Made by a program: the position numbers and the translations under genes. Positions 24,578 to 36,666 of a DNA stretch of 64,000 nt are shown in pieces. The stretch lies in contig VXCM01001014.1 of the NCBI GenBank assembly GCA_014773175.1, positions 1-64,000 of the forward strand, given 5' to 3'. The stretch comes from Lucifuga dentata. Lineage: Eukaryota > Chordata > Actinopteri > Ophidiiformes > Bythitidae. The notes beneath the pieces were generated by a model that saw only the letters and a list, made by a program, of their open reading frames with translations, searched no databases and had not been told where the DNA came from. Numbering within the stretch: position 1 is the first letter of the stretch; the number at the start of each line of letters is the position of its first letter.

Positions 24578-26689
24578 TTAACACTGACTAGTCTAGTGAT
24601 GGATGTGTAATCATATGTCATCCATCACACTTTGACAAGGCGTAACTTTCAACGTGTGCTAGTGTTGATAGGAATGAACATGCTAAATGTATGGTCTTTG
24701 CTAGTTGATAACTTTACGTTCATTTGCTCGTGCTTTTTCTGTTGGATCGAGAAGTTTGGTTTAAATGTTAAGTACGTTTAAAAGGCATGTAGCTGCGGAG
24801 AGATTTGCTTCTGATGAAGATAAATGTTATCCCCTACTCCTATGTGAAATTTGTTGAGCAAGGATGTGTTCTCAGGATAAACACTGGGTGATAAAAACAC
24901 CAGCCTGCAAGAATTATGCTCCACTAAAAGCAGCATAAAGCATCGAGGATTTAAAATGGATTGTGTGTGGTTCTCAGCAGGCGCAAAGACCCCTGGGAAA
25001 ATATCTGGACTTAGATTGACTGCGTTTGCTCATCCAGAAAGAAACATTTTTTAGGGTTCAGAACCTTTAAATTTTCAAGAAACATTTACATGTCAAACTG
25101 TGGAAATTTTACAGAACACGAAGTTACTGCCAAAAAAAAAAAAAATNCAAAAAAAAAAAAAATCACTATTGCAAAAAAAGAGTTGTAATGTAGTTGTTCT
25201 GAAATCTGATCTGTTTTGATGTCAGAGTGTTTGAGTGTTTATGTTGTATCATACTTTATAACAGGGGTCAGCAACCTTTTTAATGTTCTGTGCCAGTTCA
25301 CAATTTTTCCCAAAAATATACAGCTACACATGCAGCCCTGGGCGGTAGTATTATGAAATATCCAGTATGCACAAGTATTACAAGGTGTCAACTCATCCGA
25401 GGTCTTGATATGATCTTTTAAAGAATAATATAATCATTGGTGTGAGGTTTTGTGGTTTGTTTGTAAAGTAAAAACCACTGACTGGGTGCTTTTTAACCAA
25501 AGAGTTTAAAGAAACACTATCTCTTCACTTATATTTGTTATTTTATGTTTTACATTAAGCTCCTTCATCAAGTGCACTATTCTCCTAAATTAATCCCCAA
25601 AGCGCAGTTTGATAATTGATTATTTAGTATTTTGTGCCCATTCTGTAAAATTTGAGGTTTTTTTTTTTCTTTCTCTCTGAATGATCTTACTTTGCAATGA
25701 GACACATTTTGCGGCTATTTGATCCAACACGTTGTTTACGGATCCATGTTTTCTACGAGAGGCACTTTTCCTGGCTTTTTTTTTTTTTTTTNTTTTTTTT
25801 TTTTTTTTTCCTCATTGAGGCTGGTTGGATTCCTCAGCAAACTAGCAAACAGGAGCTTTTGTGTTCACCGTGCTGGATCAGTGAGCAAGGAGAGGGAGGG
25901 AGAAAGTGTATTCTCTCCTCACCCCAGTTCGTCTTTTTAGTCTGTGCAGCATTCTCCTCGCTACCTCATGTATGGAAGCTTTTCAGAGGCAAGGGTGCCT
26001 TCGCTTTGGGAAACACACCGAAAATGCAACACAGTCACATTTTGCGTATTTCAAAGCTTTAACAAAGACAAACTCGTCTTACTGTCTCTTTGTGCTTTTG
26101 CTGTACCAAACTCATTGTCAGTTTCGGACGCCTGGGAGGTTTCCATGACAACATCAATCCAAATAGTCAATTTGTAGGGACTATGAAACTTTTTTTTTTT
26201 TTTTTGAAGTTATCTCTTTAGATTTGAAAGGATTTTGGAAGTCTGTGATGAAGCCTGTAATACAACCACTTCAAGAAATCCATTAATTTGAGACAAAAAG
26301 TCATAAAATTTAGAGTTTGGAAGATTTTGTTTTTCATAGAAATGGTGAAATTCCCATCAGGAAAATACTGTATGTTGCTAACTCTTGCGGGATGATATCT
26401 GATCAAACTAAAGTGGTTTTAACAATATTTTAGCATTAGCAGTGGATGATCAGGGCTGTGTTGTGCAGATTTTCATATCAGGAGCGATGTAAAATAGATT
26501 CACATTCATGAACCATTAAGATCTGACCTCTGGATATTAATAGCTTTATTAGATTAGATTAGATTTATTAGATTTATTAGATATTAATATCTTTTTGTTG
26601 CTGAATTTGACTTAATATACATGAGGTTTTTGTACACTGTATGAGAAGAGGCAAAAATATATTGAAGAGCATAACCTTCAGATATTAAT
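24578..26689. other. Intergenic, repeats and weak regulatory candidate
   Basis: Contains a short GC-balanced patch at about 24890-25030, a gapped A-run duplication at 25147, the hAT-like end at 25262 and a T-run gap at 25792. No protein gene recognised. Confidence 0.4.
25262..25500 (+). mobile_element. hAT-like element end (fragment)
   Basis: CAGGGGTCAGCAACCTTT is the typical terminal sequence of hAT-type non-autonomous elements. The following bases (GTGCCAGTTCACAA) fit the same kind of element. No matching opposite end was located, so the downstream limit is approximate. Confidence 0.5.
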
Positions 26690-27020
26690 TTAAAGGATCA
26701 CACTGGTGGTTTTGCATGTTTGAGCCCAATAAATACTACCTGCATATAAGTTACATTACTATTTTCAAAAGTATACCACTGGAATGGTACATTTTCAAAT
26801 AATTTTGCCTACCTTCCAGGCAGCCATTGGTTTCAGTTAATTTCAGTATGCTATTAAACAGATTATAGAGGCTTGAAACGTGCTTGAGATTCCCAACTGC
26901 AGTAGGCCTCATTAGTCAGACCAGAGACTGTCCCTGACCACCCCGCCCCCACCCCACCCATCCAGTCACCATGCGTTGCATTACATACATTCGCTTACAA
27001 CGTAAGTTCTACAACCGTTG

Positions 27021-27347
27021 GACTCTATGCACTACATTAACGCACATCCCCTGTATATTGTACATCCTTTGTATATTGTACATTNGACTCTATGCACTAC
27101 ATTAACGCACATCCCCTGTATATTGTACATCCTTTGTATATTGTACATTTTATACATCCCTTGTATATTGTACATCCTTTGTATATTGTACCTTTTATAC
27201 ATCCTTTTTTTTTATCGTACTGTATATTTGTATTTATCTTGTATATTTTTCTTTTCCTTCCTGAGTACAAAGCACCAGAGCAAATTCCTCGTATGTGAAA
27301 ACCTACTTGGCAATAAATCTGATTCTGATTCTGATTCTGATTCTGAT
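27021..27347 (+). mobile_element. Non-LTR retrotransposon 3' tail with (GATTCT)n, nested in MITE copy 4
   Basis: ATTCCTCGTATGTGAAAACC followed by TACTTGGCAATAAATCTGAT and four GATTCT units is a common 3' tail in fish non-LTR elements. Upstream is a GTATATTGTACATCC tandem. The first 64 bp are exactly repeated across the N at 27085, so this copy is artificially lengthened. The 5' limit is uncertain. Confidence 0.55.
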
Positions 27348-27468
27348 AGGGAAACATTACAGCAAGCCATAAGCCTTATTAATTTTTTTCCTTTTTATTT
27401 TTGTCAAAGTTACTCAATTTAACTGATCCATTATAGAGGTCCACAGAAGAAAATGTATGTCTCCACCA

Positions 27469-27526
27469 GGGAATACAGTCCCAAGAGAAAAGATGGCTTT
27501 TTTTTTTCTCTTGGGACTGTATTCCC
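27469..27526. repeat. Short-loop inverted repeat inside MITE copy 4
   Basis: Arms 27469-27491 and 27504-27526 are 23 bp each and perfectly complementary, with a 12-base loop. The right arm is absent from the other MITE copies, so the inverted copy arose here. Confidence 0.85.
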
Positions 27527-28039
27527 AAGTGTTAGCAGGTGAAACATTACATTTTAAGGTGGGGGTGAGTCACCTGAACATTTAATTTGGAAAGATTAGG
27601 GGATTTGTCAAATATAACACAAAAACTAAAATAAGGTTTTATACTTTGGAAAATGGTTGGCAGAGACGCAATGTGTATATGTATTTATTGGGCTCAAACA
27701 TGCAAAAACACTTGTATGGTCCTTTAAGTGATACTCAGGCAAGTTCAAGGAAGAGGAAAAAACACACTGAATTTAAACTATTGCTCACATCTCTAGTGAG
27801 CTTTTCTTAAGTAACAGTAGGTCTTACTCCATTTAAAATGAATTTTTTTTTTTTTTTTTTTNATTTTTTTTTTTTTTTTTTGTTTTTTTGAGTTTGAAGT
27901 AAACTCTGCTTGATTTGGTTCAAAACACTGTAGCTCCTTGAGGATCCTCATATGTTGATTGGAAATGTTCTAATCATGTTGGACGTGGATTAGAATAGGG
28001 TTCAGATTGTTGATTCCAGCTTTCGTGACCTTATCGCTG

Positions 28040-28280
28040 CATGCTGTTATTCAGTGCTCCTCCCAGCAGGGCAGGTCCTGATTAGCTGAGAATGTGTGGA
28101 ACATGGCGGTGAACGCCCTCTTGTTTTGCTCCACAATATTGTCCACCTCCCTCCTCAGTTTAGTATGAATGTGGTCGACAGAAAGTGGAGCACATGTGCC
28201 GGCTGTCAGCCATATCAAAATGGTATGTATGTGCAATGTCACTGTCAACGAGTCCGGCGCTGCCCAGTACCTCAACGCTT
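28040..28280. promoter_or_regulatory. Candidate conserved non-coding element 4
   Basis: Repeat-free GC-balanced block between a T-run gap (27862) and a CA microsatellite (about 28300-28323). It contains CCTGATTAGCTGA, ACAATATTGTCC and GTTTAGTATG words. No coding frame recognised. Confidence 0.27.
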
Positions 28281-29155
28281 CAACTCTGCATCCGCCTTCC
28301 ACACACACACACACACACACACTCACAGAGCATCAAGTCAGGGTCCACTAAAGTTTGTCATGTCCTTAATTTCACTAAGAAGCAATCTGCCAGAGTCTTT
28401 GTTGGAGCGATATCACGTTTAGGCAATCACTATGACTGCAGCCTCAAGGCAAACTACAAAGATCAAACCAAAGCAGGTTCATGCTGCTCATGTAGTCATT
28501 TTCACTTTCTTGCCTTTTGCATTAATTATCTGCAAATGACAGATTTAAGATGTTATTGTACTTGAAGAACAATTGTAACCAAAGTCCAACAGTTTAGTTT
28601 GACATCACTTGTTACTTCCTCAAAGACTTTTCTGTCAACATAATTCATCTGTTTCACGTGATGCAACTTTATTCCTTCTGCAAAGCAAGATTATAAAACA
28701 TTTTTGTAATTTTTGTACATATACCTGAATGTATACTGATATATTGGTTTGGTTCTAATACATTTACTCAAGTATAATACTTCAATTTTAGTACCTGAGT
28801 AGTTTTATGTCATTTTGCTCAGCTACATTTATCTTATAGTTATTTTGCAGGTTAAGACTTTAATTTGAACATGAGAAAAACTCACAAATTATTGCTGTAT
28901 CTCAGCCTTGATGGTACAATGACATTTAGACATCATCTCAAGAGTTTTCAAAAGGAAAAAAGTTGAAGAGTTAACTGTAGGGGAGCATGTAACCCTTCAA
29001 CTGACCTGAAAAGGGCATGTTAACCCCCAGAATTGAAGATACAAGGTTTTCCATCTGGAGAAAAACCTTGAACAGCGTCTAAATTTTTAGCAGTGAACAA
29101 TTATAGCTCCATTTTCAAATGTTTCATTATAAATTCATTATGAAATTGTTATTTA

Positions 29156-29188
29156 TAGAATTCCAGAAATGTAATTTCTGGAATTCTA
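29156..29188. repeat. Perfect 15-bp inverted repeat, 3-base loop
   Basis: TAGAATTCCAGAAAT at 29156-29170 is followed after GTA by its exact reverse complement at 29174-29188. Confidence 0.9.
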
Positions 29189-29431
29189 GAATTTCATTTG
29201 ATTGCAGAATTTTCATTATTTCCTTACAAAACTCCTTACAGTACAAGGTTTCTCCACACTGTGGGTGAAAACCTTGTATCTTTTAATTTTGGAGATTTTC
29301 CATTGTTGATGCATTAACATCAGGGACTAAATTGGGCTGGAATAATCCAGAACGGTGCTCCAGATTGTCCACAGAAAGCAGGTCACCTCCTTAAGTACAT
29401 GTTTTGATGAAGATTCTCGGTCATTCAGGCG

Positions 29432-29457
29432 GTAGATAAGTTGTAGAACTTATCTAC
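29432..29457. repeat. Perfect 11-bp inverted repeat, 4-base loop
   Basis: GTAGATAAGTT, loop GTAG, AACTTATCTAC. The left arm belongs to the GATGAAGATTCTC repeat, whose sequence at 55951-55970 continues differently. Confidence 0.85.
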
Positions 29458-30039
29458 AACTTTTCTTTAAGTACAGTTACTGCTAATACTTATTCACTTT
29501 CCTTTAAAATTTTGATTGCAAGACTTTTACTTACAATAAAGTAGTTTTCATTTTGCATTAGTACTTTTATTTACCGGTAAGTAAACGCTTTGAATAATTC
29601 CACAACTGCTTGATTCTGGAAAGATGTTTTCCTTATAACTGACTTACTTGACAGATGTTATTTGATATGGAGTCGAACTGTCAAAATTGTCGAAAACCGG
29701 TGTTCCTAAAAAAAAAAAAAAACATCCACAGCAAACACATACACTATGTATATACAATCATAATCACACACTTGCTCACACTCAGAGACTCTTCCTGCCT
29801 CTTCTTACTCGTCCTCCTCCTGAAGCACACTGACCATGATTGATTGTTGGGAAATGGTGGTAATGTTGCTGGGCTGGAATGCCCATTACAGCGAGATTCT
29901 TGCACCCCTACAAAATTCCAGCGTGCCGGTGAGTCGAGGCGTTAGAGACAGAGTGAAAATACGTCTGGAATTTACATTAATTCATGTTTAAAAGCGCAGG
30001 GAGGACTTGGTGTTCCGTGTTTAGAGAAAAAAAAAAAAT

Positions 30040-30290
30040 CTTCCAGGAATCAGTTGCATCTGCTCTTTCCTTTTTCTTCCTCTTGTTTCTTTTCTCCACA
30101 GCCATTTGCTGGGTCCATTTAAAGGCACCAAAGGCAAACATTGTATCTTTCATGTATAAGCTTTTAGGCCTCTGCTGCAGGCTCGTTGATCTCATAAAGG
30201 TTGATGACACTTCACGGACCGCTGGGTCACATGAGAGAAGGGCTGGAGTGTGGTGCTGCAATGTAATCAGCTGAGGAGACTGAGGCTGGG
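30040..30290. promoter_or_regulatory. Candidate conserved non-coding element 5
   Basis: GC-balanced, repeat-poor block between an A-run and MITE copy 5. It contains ACCAAAGGCAAACATTGTAT (SOX/FOX-like words) and TCATAAAGGTTGATGAC. No coding frame recognised. Confidence 0.28.
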
Positions 30291-30349
30291 AAGCTGCAAA
30301 GGAGCAGACAACAAACCCTCCAACACTCTGTTTACCCACTTTTTACTTG

Positions 30350-30954
30350 TTAAAGGACCACACAGTGATTTTGCATGTTTAAGTCAAAACATACAACCCA
30401 CCTACATGCTACAATTTCCAAACATATTTAAGTTCTCTTGTTTGTTTTCAAAATCAAATGTTCAGGATTTTTTCACCTTAAAATTCAATATTTCACCTGC
30501 TAACACTTATGCACGATTGTCAATCAAAAAAGTACAGCTGTATTGATTTCTTGGTAAAAGCTGTCTTCTCCATGGGACTATATTCCCTGGTGGAGACATA
30601 CATTGTCTTCCATGCAGCTCTGTGTTGAACTGCTTAAAAAAAGTTATACTTTGACAAAAAAAAAAAAAAAAAAAANAAAAAAAAAAAAAAAAAAACTTAA
30701 CAGACATTATGTTCGCTGTGATTAGTTACTTATCTCAAGCGCATTTGAAGTCTCCATGAGTTGATTTTAATAGTGTACTAGAATGAACTGAAAGCAGTGA
30801 CAGTCTAGAAGGTAGGAAAAACAATTCTAAAATGTACTGCTCTGGTCATATCATACTGTATGTTTTGGGAAATGGTTGTCAGTAATGTAATGTGTAGGTT
30901 TATACATACAGTATTAGGCTCAAATAATGAAATATCGCCAGTATTGCCCTTTAA
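30350..30954 (+). mobile_element. TTAA-bounded MITE, copy 5
   Basis: The left end is TTAAAGGACCACAC and the right end is the decayed GTATTGCCCTTTAA. Block order matches copy 1. A gapped A-run at 30656-30695 sits at the same internal place as the A-run in copies 1 and 6. Confidence 0.65.
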
Positions 30955-31689
30955 TTTTTAATGCCTTTAACTTACAGTATATTTATGTAATACTGCAAAG
31001 AATAACCTGCTGAAACATGTAGAATCTTCTACTGAACTTTTCGAGTATTAAGTTTTAAAAAAAATTGCCAATTGAGTCTTTCAGTTTTAGGAGTTAGTGT
31101 CTTAAAACAGCATTGCAAATTTTTATTTGCGTAAAACTGAGGTGTCTGTTGTTCAAGAAACAATCAAAAATGGATTACATGACAATCAAATTTGGAAAGA
31201 TTGTCTATATTTTAGCATCAAGTTAATTTGTATTGGAAACAAGTTTAAACAATTTCACTGCACTGGCAACTTCTTCACTTGTTTCAAGAAAATCAGAATT
31301 TCAGGACTCAGGAAGAGACAAAATGACTTGTTACAGGTTCTTAGGATCATGCTGATTCTTGAAGTAAGCAAAACCATCTTGTTTTCTCGTAATAGCTGTC
31401 TCATAATGAACAGACTAAATACCTTACTAAAACAAATTACAACCACTTATCTTCAGCAGACTCTAATAATGAAGTGCAGATGTTGTCTGATAAGCTTATT
31501 TTTATTAGATGAGAAAAAAAATTAAGATCTCAAAATGAGATCTTGTGATTTTCATGAATTCCTGGTTTTTGCAGTTGTCTCCTTTTTTCTTTTTTTTTCC
31601 CCCCATTATTTTTACATCTGCAAATAAACAAACTAAGCTGCACAGTGATGAATGCTAATGCCCTGAGCTTTGTCCATGATCCTCTTTGT

Positions 31690-32060
31690 CTGGTGTTAAT
31701 TAGCACAAAGGGGCTGGGGTTGACCATGACGTGATACTCGGCCTGATGTCATGGAGTCCAACAACCTCTCAGGTCAGCCACCACATTTTGCACTGTGGTC
31801 TTTGATGCTCAGAAACATTGAGTCATTTCTTAGACCTTGGGTGGCACTGGATATCATCTTTCTGATTGTCCTGTGAGTGCTCGTTCTCTGGAACGGCGAT
31901 GGAGATGTTGGACCATTAGCTTTCATTTGGCTCTGCCAGGATACGGCAGCGTGATTCCCCCAAGAAAGACAAGTGGTTTTTCCCATCTGAGCACAGAACA
32001 ACGGGGCTATCGTACTCGCAGCAGAGCTTGGAAACTGTTTTCAGTCTGGTCTGCACATTG
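31690..32060. promoter_or_regulatory. Candidate conserved non-coding element 6
   Basis: Repeat-free block with a homeodomain-type TAATTA at 31697-31702 next to a SOX-type ACAAAG at 31705-31710, plus CCATTAGC near 31914. Open frames on both strands here lack domains and overlap each other. Confidence 0.3.
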
Positions 32061-35000
32061 TTTTCGAGACAAATATTCCTCAATGCACAGGGAGAAAAGA
32101 TCACCACCTACTGAAACTCAATGTAAATAAATTGATGATGCATGAACAAAACGACCATATCTACCATCCAGCAGGAATGCATAACATTAAAAAAAAATGT
32201 CATAAGCCAATTATATGGTACTGCCCAACAAAAAACAGCAGACGTACAAAGTTACCAACTAACTGCTAAAAACTGGTGAAAAGGTAAGCATTAAAGCAAA
32301 CTAAGAGCAAGATATCACTCTTGTGTGTGTCCCAAAACAGAGTGTAAAAGAGAATTAATATTGGACAGAACTACTGTAAAATGGGTAGCTAATGTGGCTC
32401 TGTATCTGCTGAATGTGTAAGTAGGCAGTTGACGTTGCTTGCTACCATGTTAGCCATAACAACTTCCTAAATTGATAAAATGTCAGGGCTGTGTTTCAGT
32501 CAGACTTCTTTGGATTTTTCCAAAATTGATTGATGTGGGTTTAAGATGAACAATTTCAGACATTTTTATTAAATACCATATTAAAATGTCACATGCACTA
32601 CTTGGTATGTAATAAAATAACACTATAATAACAAAGTGGTGAGATTCCCTGAGATGTCTCGGAAATGTTGTGTGCGTATGTTGCATGTACGTATTTGCAC
32701 GTGTGTTAATTTGCATGCATGTGTGCTCGCCTATTTTCCAGTCTGTCTTTTGCTCTCCCACTGTCTCCACACAGACTGGATTCAATTGCCTCTTGGTGAA
32801 CCAGGGAGGCCCTGCGACTCTGCCAACGAGCCAGCACATATCTGCCTGCAAACTATTTGCAGCATTTTTTTTATTCAGGTGTCTACAGTGACAGCACCAC
32901 TGTCTTCGCTGGCAACGCGGCTTTGAACGTGTGTCAGGGAGCAAGCACAAGCATGTGCTGATCAACTTAGCAGTCAACTGATGTGTCAGTCACACAGAAA
33001 ATGGTAAAAAAAAAAAAAAAAATGACAGATTGCGAAAGTGGTACCGGCTTGCCATGCAGGACTAAGGTTACATGTTGGACAACATGACTGACTAAAACGT
33101 GGCATTTGCATTTGACTATGACAGTTCATTTGAGCACTTGTATTGCTCGACTGCTCGACCATTTGTACTGTCATGAAGACAGGCAGGAACAGAAAACGTG
33201 CCGTGAGTTGTCAAACATTTGCCAGCATAGTTTAGAGGGTAGCAGGCAGGTATGTTTCACCAGGGAGAAGCACTTACAAAAACAGCGAGTGAGTAATAGA
33301 AGAGGTTCGTGCCTCAGACACAGGTATAAAATACTCTCAAGGAGCAACCTGGGAAAATGAAATCAGGTAACTATTAGTTATAAAAAGATTGCGTATCTTT
33401 AATTTAGTGAAGATGCCATTAAAAAGCTTTCAGCTCACCATTTGGTTTGATATGTTTGTGCATGAAATGGTGCATGAATGTTGGAACGGTGCTTTAACAG
33501 TAACTCTGAGAATTCAAAATCAGGCTGCAAACATTTCGCTGACAGTAGCCAATAGGATCACTGACCTTCTCTATCAACGCCACATACAGACAAAATGTAG
33601 GACAGTATAGAAGAGGAATTATTATTAGTAGTAGCATACATATAGATTTAGGTATGGATGGTAGGGAAACACCAATATTTTTTTGGTTAAAGTTTTTTTT
33701 GTTTTTTTTTTAAAGTTAAATGTTCCTCAGAATCACTGTTGTGACTCTTATATCTTCATCTTATTTCCGACAACGTGCAATAATTAACACACTTTCACCA
33801 TTTCCCATGTGTGTGTTTAATAATTAACAATGATTAATAATTTGATGATGATAATTAATGATTTAATAATGCATATTGACTAGCTCTAATTCAGCTTTTG
33901 TCCATGGTTTTGGTTAGAGAAGGTGTAGTCCTTTAAAAACCTAGGTGACCTGAACATGTTTTGCATTGAAATCTGTATACATTTAATTTATTGGCTTAGA
34001 ACCTCTTTTCACTTTTAGAGGGACCATCCCACCAACACACACAGACACATGTGTGTGTGTGTGTGTGTGTGTGTATGTATATATATATATATATATATTC
34101 CCATATACATTTTCCCATTCATCCTATTGCACAATATTGGTTTTTTGCTTATAAACCTATGTAGATTTATAAACAAAAAAAAAACCAAAAACCTAACTTT
34201 CTTCAATATATCTATAAAACATCTGAGCCATTTTTTTCTGCATAACTCAAAGAGTTATGCAGGAAAAAAATGAGTATGTAGTATATTATGAGTCTTGAGT
34301 CTAATTTGAGTTGATAAATGGGACAGGGCTGCTTGTAGTTTGTGGGGTGGCCTTGACATTCTTGTAACAGCTACTGTGAGCCTTTTTAAAAGCTGACCTA
34401 AGATCCTGCAGCTCTGCCTCCTTACAGTCCGTTGATTTGCTACATGACTCAAGAGTTTCCTGCAGTAATAAAATTATGCATTCATTACAGATCCACAACA
34501 ACAACACTCACTATTGTTAAATGGAAGTGGAAATTTATTATGGAGGTTCATTTTGTCTCTGACAAAAGACTGGAGGAAAAGCAACTACACACATACACAC
34601 ACACACAAAATCTCATGCAACTATGCTTAAACCAACTCTACGTGAACAATTAAAACCTTAAATCAGGCTAAAAGTTCCAGACACCTGCAGAGTTTGATGA
34701 TAATTCTCTGCGTTTCATCACTATGAGCAACACTTTGATTACACAGTCATTTGAGTCATTTAATGTTAATGTCAAAATTATTGATTAATGCTGGTTTAAC
34801 TCAACAGCAAGGCGTAGATCTAAACCTACATAAGTGTTCAGGATCGGATTTCAACTCCCAACCTGAGCAGCATTTAGCCATTGAACTGAACAAAAACGTA
34901 CAGTTTTCACACATTCAACGTACCAACGATACTGATGTAGCAGTTTGTACCTGAGCCTCAGCTGATTGATGGAGTCCAGAAATCCAAGGAAAGCCCTCTA

Positions 35001-35990
35001 ACTCACAGAAGTGTGTCTGTCTTCTATAATGTCCTTTATGATGAGTTCTGTCTGGATATTAAGCTTCTCCAGCATGTTTTGTCATTCAGGTACAGCTCAG
35101 GTATGGGCCGCATTAGCCGCGCATACATGCTAACACAAACATTGGACTTCACATCAAAGAAGACTGTGAGGACATTAAATCCAGCGTCATCCAAACAAAC
35201 CTTTGAGTTTCTATTTTTCCCTGATGAGCGTGGCAGCTGGCGCAAAATCACCACAGAAATATGTTAATATTTTCTTTAGCAAAGGTCAAATATTTATTCC
35301 ATTCCCACCCATTTCTTTTTTTTTCATATGACAGTGGAGGTATGGCATCAAATGAAAGCGCACTATGTTTGACAAGCTTTTACATTTTTGGGTCAAATTC
35401 TGTCATGGGATGGTCTTGATACAATAATGCTATTTGAGGCAAACAATGAGGCATAAATTAGGACAGCAAAACATTTTGAATGTAAGAAACCTGTCAGATC
35501 AGTGATATGGTGGGTTGTGGTAATAAATAACTAGAATATGGGTGAAAGATGGAGAATTTGTAAAGGAAAAAGGGAAGTAACGGATATCAAGAATGAGAAC
35601 AACATGGAAAAAAGGTCTTTTTATACTTCCACACGTCAATCCTAAAAACATACAACCTAGAGTGCTGAAAATACATACATGCACAGCAGTTTGGGGTTTC
35701 CCTAATGGAGACTTCAGTGAAGATTGTGGGAATCTGAGAAGCTTAAGAATCCCTTACAGGCTCAAAATCAGCCTCTAATCAACCTGATCAATAGGGATGC
35801 TTTTCTGATCAGAGAATTTTGCAACTCATTACATTTCATTGCCATCTGCTGGTGAACAAAACAGTTACCTTCACTGTTCCTCGTGCCCTCAATCTTCTGC
35901 AACAATTACTATACAGTAAATTACTATAGTCAAACAAGTTTAATTATCGGTGGAGATTAGAAGGTTTTTTTTTTTTAAAACCTACAACTA
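32061..35990. other. Intergenic, no gene recognised
   Basis: AT-rich overall. A GC-balanced patch at about 32740-32960 is a weak regulatory candidate. A (GT)n(AT)n tract lies at 34050-34099, and an inverted repeat at 34229-34272 is listed separately. Confidence 0.45.
34229..34272. repeat. Near-perfect 20-bp inverted repeat, 3-base loop
   Basis: Arms 34229-34248 and 34252-34272 are complementary except for one extra G; the loop is AAA. The loop is too short for a pre-miRNA. Confidence 0.85.
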
Positions 35991-35998
35991 TATTTATA

Positions 35999-36047
35999 AT
36001 ATTACTACTGAACTAAATGTCAGAGATATTTAGTTCAGTAGTAATAT
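35999..36047. repeat. Perfect 20-bp inverted repeat, 9-base loop
   Basis: Arms 35999-36018 and 36028-36047 are exactly complementary around the loop GTCAGAGAT. Confidence 0.9.
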
Positions 36048-36150
36048 GACAACATGACAGTTGTAGTGACAAACACATAGAAATTAACTCTGAAATCAGC
36101 AACTCTCTCAAGCTTTTAGCCATTTTTTTTTTCTTGATGCATCTTGTTAG

Positions 36151-36176
36151 AGGGTGTGTCTTGTTAGACACACCCT
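36151..36176. repeat. Perfect 10-bp inverted repeat, 6-base loop
   Basis: AGGGTGTGTC, TTGTTA, GACACACCCT. The word CTTGTTAG also occurs just before the left arm, so the structure also contains a short direct repeat. Confidence 0.85.
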
Positions 36177-36564
36177 GTAAATACAAGGCTAACAAGCCAG
36201 TGTTTTGCCAGGATCTGTGTTTTGCAGTCAGTGTGTGTGTGTGTGTGTATGTGTTGCCAGTCTGAAGCAGCCAACCATTGAGAACCGGATGGGCTTTATG
36301 GGAGAGACAGTACCTAAAATGTTTTCACTCTGTGTGCACAGTGGTGCTGTAGCATGGAGAATAGAAGTGGATTAATCTGGGAGGTTTTTTGCACATTGAA
36401 GGTTTCATAGCAAGAGTTTCAAAATAGACCCCGAAATAGAAATCTGCAAAATATGTCCTCTTTAAAAGTCACCACAAAGAAAACAAAATTGAATGCTTTG
36501 CCAAATGTTGAAACTTTGGTAACAACAGCACATGGAGCAAAGATGATTCAGGATACAGAGTCCA

Positions 36565-36567
<3 letters not shown>

Positions 36568-36650
<83 letters not shown>

Positions 36651-36666
36651 TATATATATATATATA
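36568..36666. repeat. Compound (AT)n(AG)n(AT)n microsatellite
   Basis: About 17 AT units, about 23 AG units and a further short AT tract, uninterrupted and without a gap base. Confidence 0.95.

Larger units (their letters stand above)
26690..27727 (-). mobile_element. TTAA-bounded MITE, copy 4, interrupted by another element
   Basis: The ends are TTAAAGGATCACAC and GTATGGTCCTTTAA, in the same orientation as copy 3. The copy is about 1.04 kb instead of about 0.6 kb because unrelated sequence including a non-LTR-type tail (27021-27347) interrupts the middle. Confidence 0.65.
28745..29600 (+). repeat. ACTT-rich dispersed repeat, second copy, with insertions
   Basis: Starts ACATTTACTCAAGTATAATA and ends near AGTACTTTTATTTACCGG, with the internal phrase CCCAGAATTGAAGATACAAG shared with 2781-3465. 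At about 29405-29432 it is interrupted by a GATGAAGATTCTCGGTCATT segment belonging to the repeat at 55926. Two short hairpins (29156-29188 and 29432-29457) lie within. Confidence 0.5.

Noticed and set aside
32483..32977. 164-codon minus-strand frame
   Set aside because: Low-complexity segments, no domain, overlaps equally long frames on the other strand.
34229..34272. microRNA precursor
   Set aside because: The 3-base loop and arms of about 20 bp are too short for Drosha/Dicer substrates; the other short-loop hairpins fail likewise.
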